The translations under genes and the position numbers were made by a program. The notes under the pieces were generated by a model, which saw nothing but the letters and a program-made list of their open reading frames with translations, did no database searches and was not told the DNA's origin. Shown in pieces: positions 4,146 through 5,309 of a stretch of 5,309 bases of DNA. Positions within the stretch are counted from its first letter, which is position 1. Every line of letters begins with the position of its first letter. The stretch spans positions 1-5,309 of the forward strand of contig NZ_JASLIP010000018.1 of assembly GCF_030152825.1 (NCBI RefSeq), in the 5' to 3' direction. Origin of the DNA: Corynebacterium sp. GTDB taxonomy: Bacteria > Actinomycetota > Actinomycetes > Mycobacteriales > Mycobacteriaceae.

Positions 4146-5309
4146 TTAGGTCAACCGGGGGGTGTCCCAGAGGTTGAGCTTGGTGCCGATGCCCTTCTTC
4201 AGGGCGTTTTCGTAGACGTCGGTGGCCCAGGCGACGTCCTCGACCGGCATGCCGCCGATGGAGTAGCAGAAGATCTCGTCGTCGTTCTGGCGGCCGGGTG
4301 CCTTGCCGGAGGCGATGTCGCCGATGTTCACGAGCTTCTCTGCGGGCAGGGTGCCCTCTTCCTTCATGTCCCACCAGCGGTTGCCCGGGATGCCGAGGAG
4401 GCGCTCGTAGGTGACGTCCGGCCCGTTTTCGTTGAACCACTCTTCGTAGAGGCCGGTGTAGTCGACGACGAGGCGGCAGTCATCGGACTGGACGAAGTCG
4501 TCGTCGAGGCGTGCGGCTGCTGGCATGAGCAGCAGGGCGCCTGGCTTCAGGTATTCCTTCTTCAGGTATGGGAAGCCGGACGGGCCGTCGGGGGAGGTGG
4601 AGGTACCGGTGATGACGATGTCGGAGTCCCGGATTGCCTCTTCTTCCGTCTCGACGATGCGGACGTCCTCGAGCTGCGGGTAGTTCTCCTTGATCCAGTC
4701 GGCGGCGCGCTGGGTGGAGCCTGCGGAGCGGCCCTTGATCTTGACGTTCTTGATGCTCGGGCGCTGGGTCAGTGCGGCACCGAGGATGGTGCGGGACATG
4801 ACGCCCGGGCCGACGATGCCGACGGTCTCTGCGTTCTCGAGCGCGAGGTGCTTGACACCCACGCCCGGGACGGAGCCGGTGCGGTAGGCGGAGAGCAGGT
4901 TCGCGGACATCACGGACAGCGGTGCGCCGGTGATCGCGTCGTTGAGGATGAACAGGTGGATGGACCGCGGCAGGTCGTTCTGGCGGTTATCGGCGTTGGA
5001 GCCGTACCACTTCACACCGGAGTTGCGGAAGCGGCCGCCGAGGTAGGCCGGCATGGCCATGAAGCGACGGTCCGGGCCGTTGGCGGGCATGCCTTCGTGC
5101 TCCGGGTCGTCGGGGAAGTTGATCTGCGCGCCGTGGGAGTTCGCGGACGCGCCCGCCATGCGGTAGTCGCCGTCGGCGAGCAGGATGAGGGTTTCCTCCA
5201 TCGTCTCGACGCACGCGGCGAGGTCGGTGACACCAGCGTCGACCATCTCTTCCTCGTTGAGGTAGAGGAAGTCGATGCGGGTCGGGTTGGCGGATGCCTG
5301 GTCAGTAGT
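4146..5309 (-). CDS. Ornithine cyclodeaminase/mu-crystallin family protein, tyramine oxidase subunit B-like (5' end outside window)
   Basis: The frame runs from the right edge to TAA at 4148-4146, giving 387 visible residues. ATG 5246 is not the true start: in-frame coding (TRIDFLYLNEEEM) continues to the edge and matches the usual family N-terminus. Numbered from that Met, family features are VKWYGSN (78-84), with the conserved substrate-site Lys79, SANLLSAYRTG (114-124), and a Rossmann NAD(P)-binding turn GIVGPGVMSR (143-152). The C-terminal block is GKAPGRQNDDEI...IGGMPVEDVAW (314-340). The family contains NAD-dependent ornithine cyclodeaminases, ketimine reductases and related enzymes. 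This longer version with VKWYGSN and PGRQND resembles proteins annotated as tyramine oxidase subunit B in Corynebacterium and Brevibacterium relatives, recalled rather than searched. The actual reaction is uncertain. An amine oxidase gene may lie upstream, beyond the edge. A strong intrinsic terminator follows the stop. Confidence 0.85.
   Translation of the reverse strand, partial: TTDQASANPTRIDFLYLNEEEMVDAGVTDLAACVETMEETLILLADGDYRMAGASANSHGAQINFPDDPEHEGMPANGPDRRFMAMPAYLGGRFRNSGVKWYGSNADNRQNDLPRSIHLFILNDAITGAPLSVMSANLLSAYRTGSVPGVGVKHLALENAETVGIVGPGVMSRTILGAALTQRPSIKNVKIKGRSAGSTQRAADWIKENYPQLEDVRIVETEEEAIRDSDIVITGTSTSPDGPSGFPYLKKEYLKPGALLLMPAAARLDDDFVQSDDCRLVVDYTGLYEEWFNENGPDVTYERLLGIPGNRWWDMKEEGTLPAEKLVNIGDIASGKAPGRQNDDEIFCYSIGGMPVEDVAWATDVYENALKKGIGTKLNLWDTPRLT

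Overview
The window looks like chromosomal DNA of a high-GC actinobacterium, most probably a Corynebacterium. The glutamine synthetase reads as the adenylylatable type-I enzyme and closely resembles my memory of the corynebacterial protein. The ornithine-cyclodeaminase-like protein matches a family that corynebacterial annotations call tyramine oxidase subunit B. The genus is inferred from protein character; no database was searched.

Layout, left to right. (1) 1-1111, + strand: the C-terminal end of a probable ABC transporter ATPase is translationally coupled (ATGA overlap) to a six-helix membrane protein that is probably its permease. (2) 1112-1532: a 421-bp gap between convergent genes, with no convincing gene but dense repeats. 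It holds two direct copies of a 68/69-bp palindromic element (type A), a 30-bp-period tandem array, and a second long palindrome (type B). A and B have different arm sequences but the same 20-nt arm / 16-nt loop / 20-nt arm design, and their differences preserve base pairing. (3) 1533-2480, - strand: a TDT/SLAC1-family transporter whose frame is interrupted near its N-terminus by a TGA where the family normally has Trp. (4) 2481-2529: a perfect 13-bp inverted repeat between glnA and the transporter start. (5) 2538-3995, - strand: complete glnA. (6) 3996-4145: the glnA upstream region and a canonical intrinsic terminator of the next gene. (7) 4146-5309, - strand: an ornithine cyclodeaminase/mu-crystallin-family gene that runs off the right edge.

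Functional picture. The - strand genes suggest a nitrogen theme: an amine or amino-acid catabolic enzyme family upstream, and ammonium assimilation by glutamine synthetase next. The terminator between them argues for separate transcription. The transporter follows glnA closely but may be damaged or reduced in expression. The left-hand ABC pair is a separate, convergent unit. The most unusual part is the repeat cluster at 1171-1518, whose pairing pattern suggests selection on a hairpin formed by the + strand.
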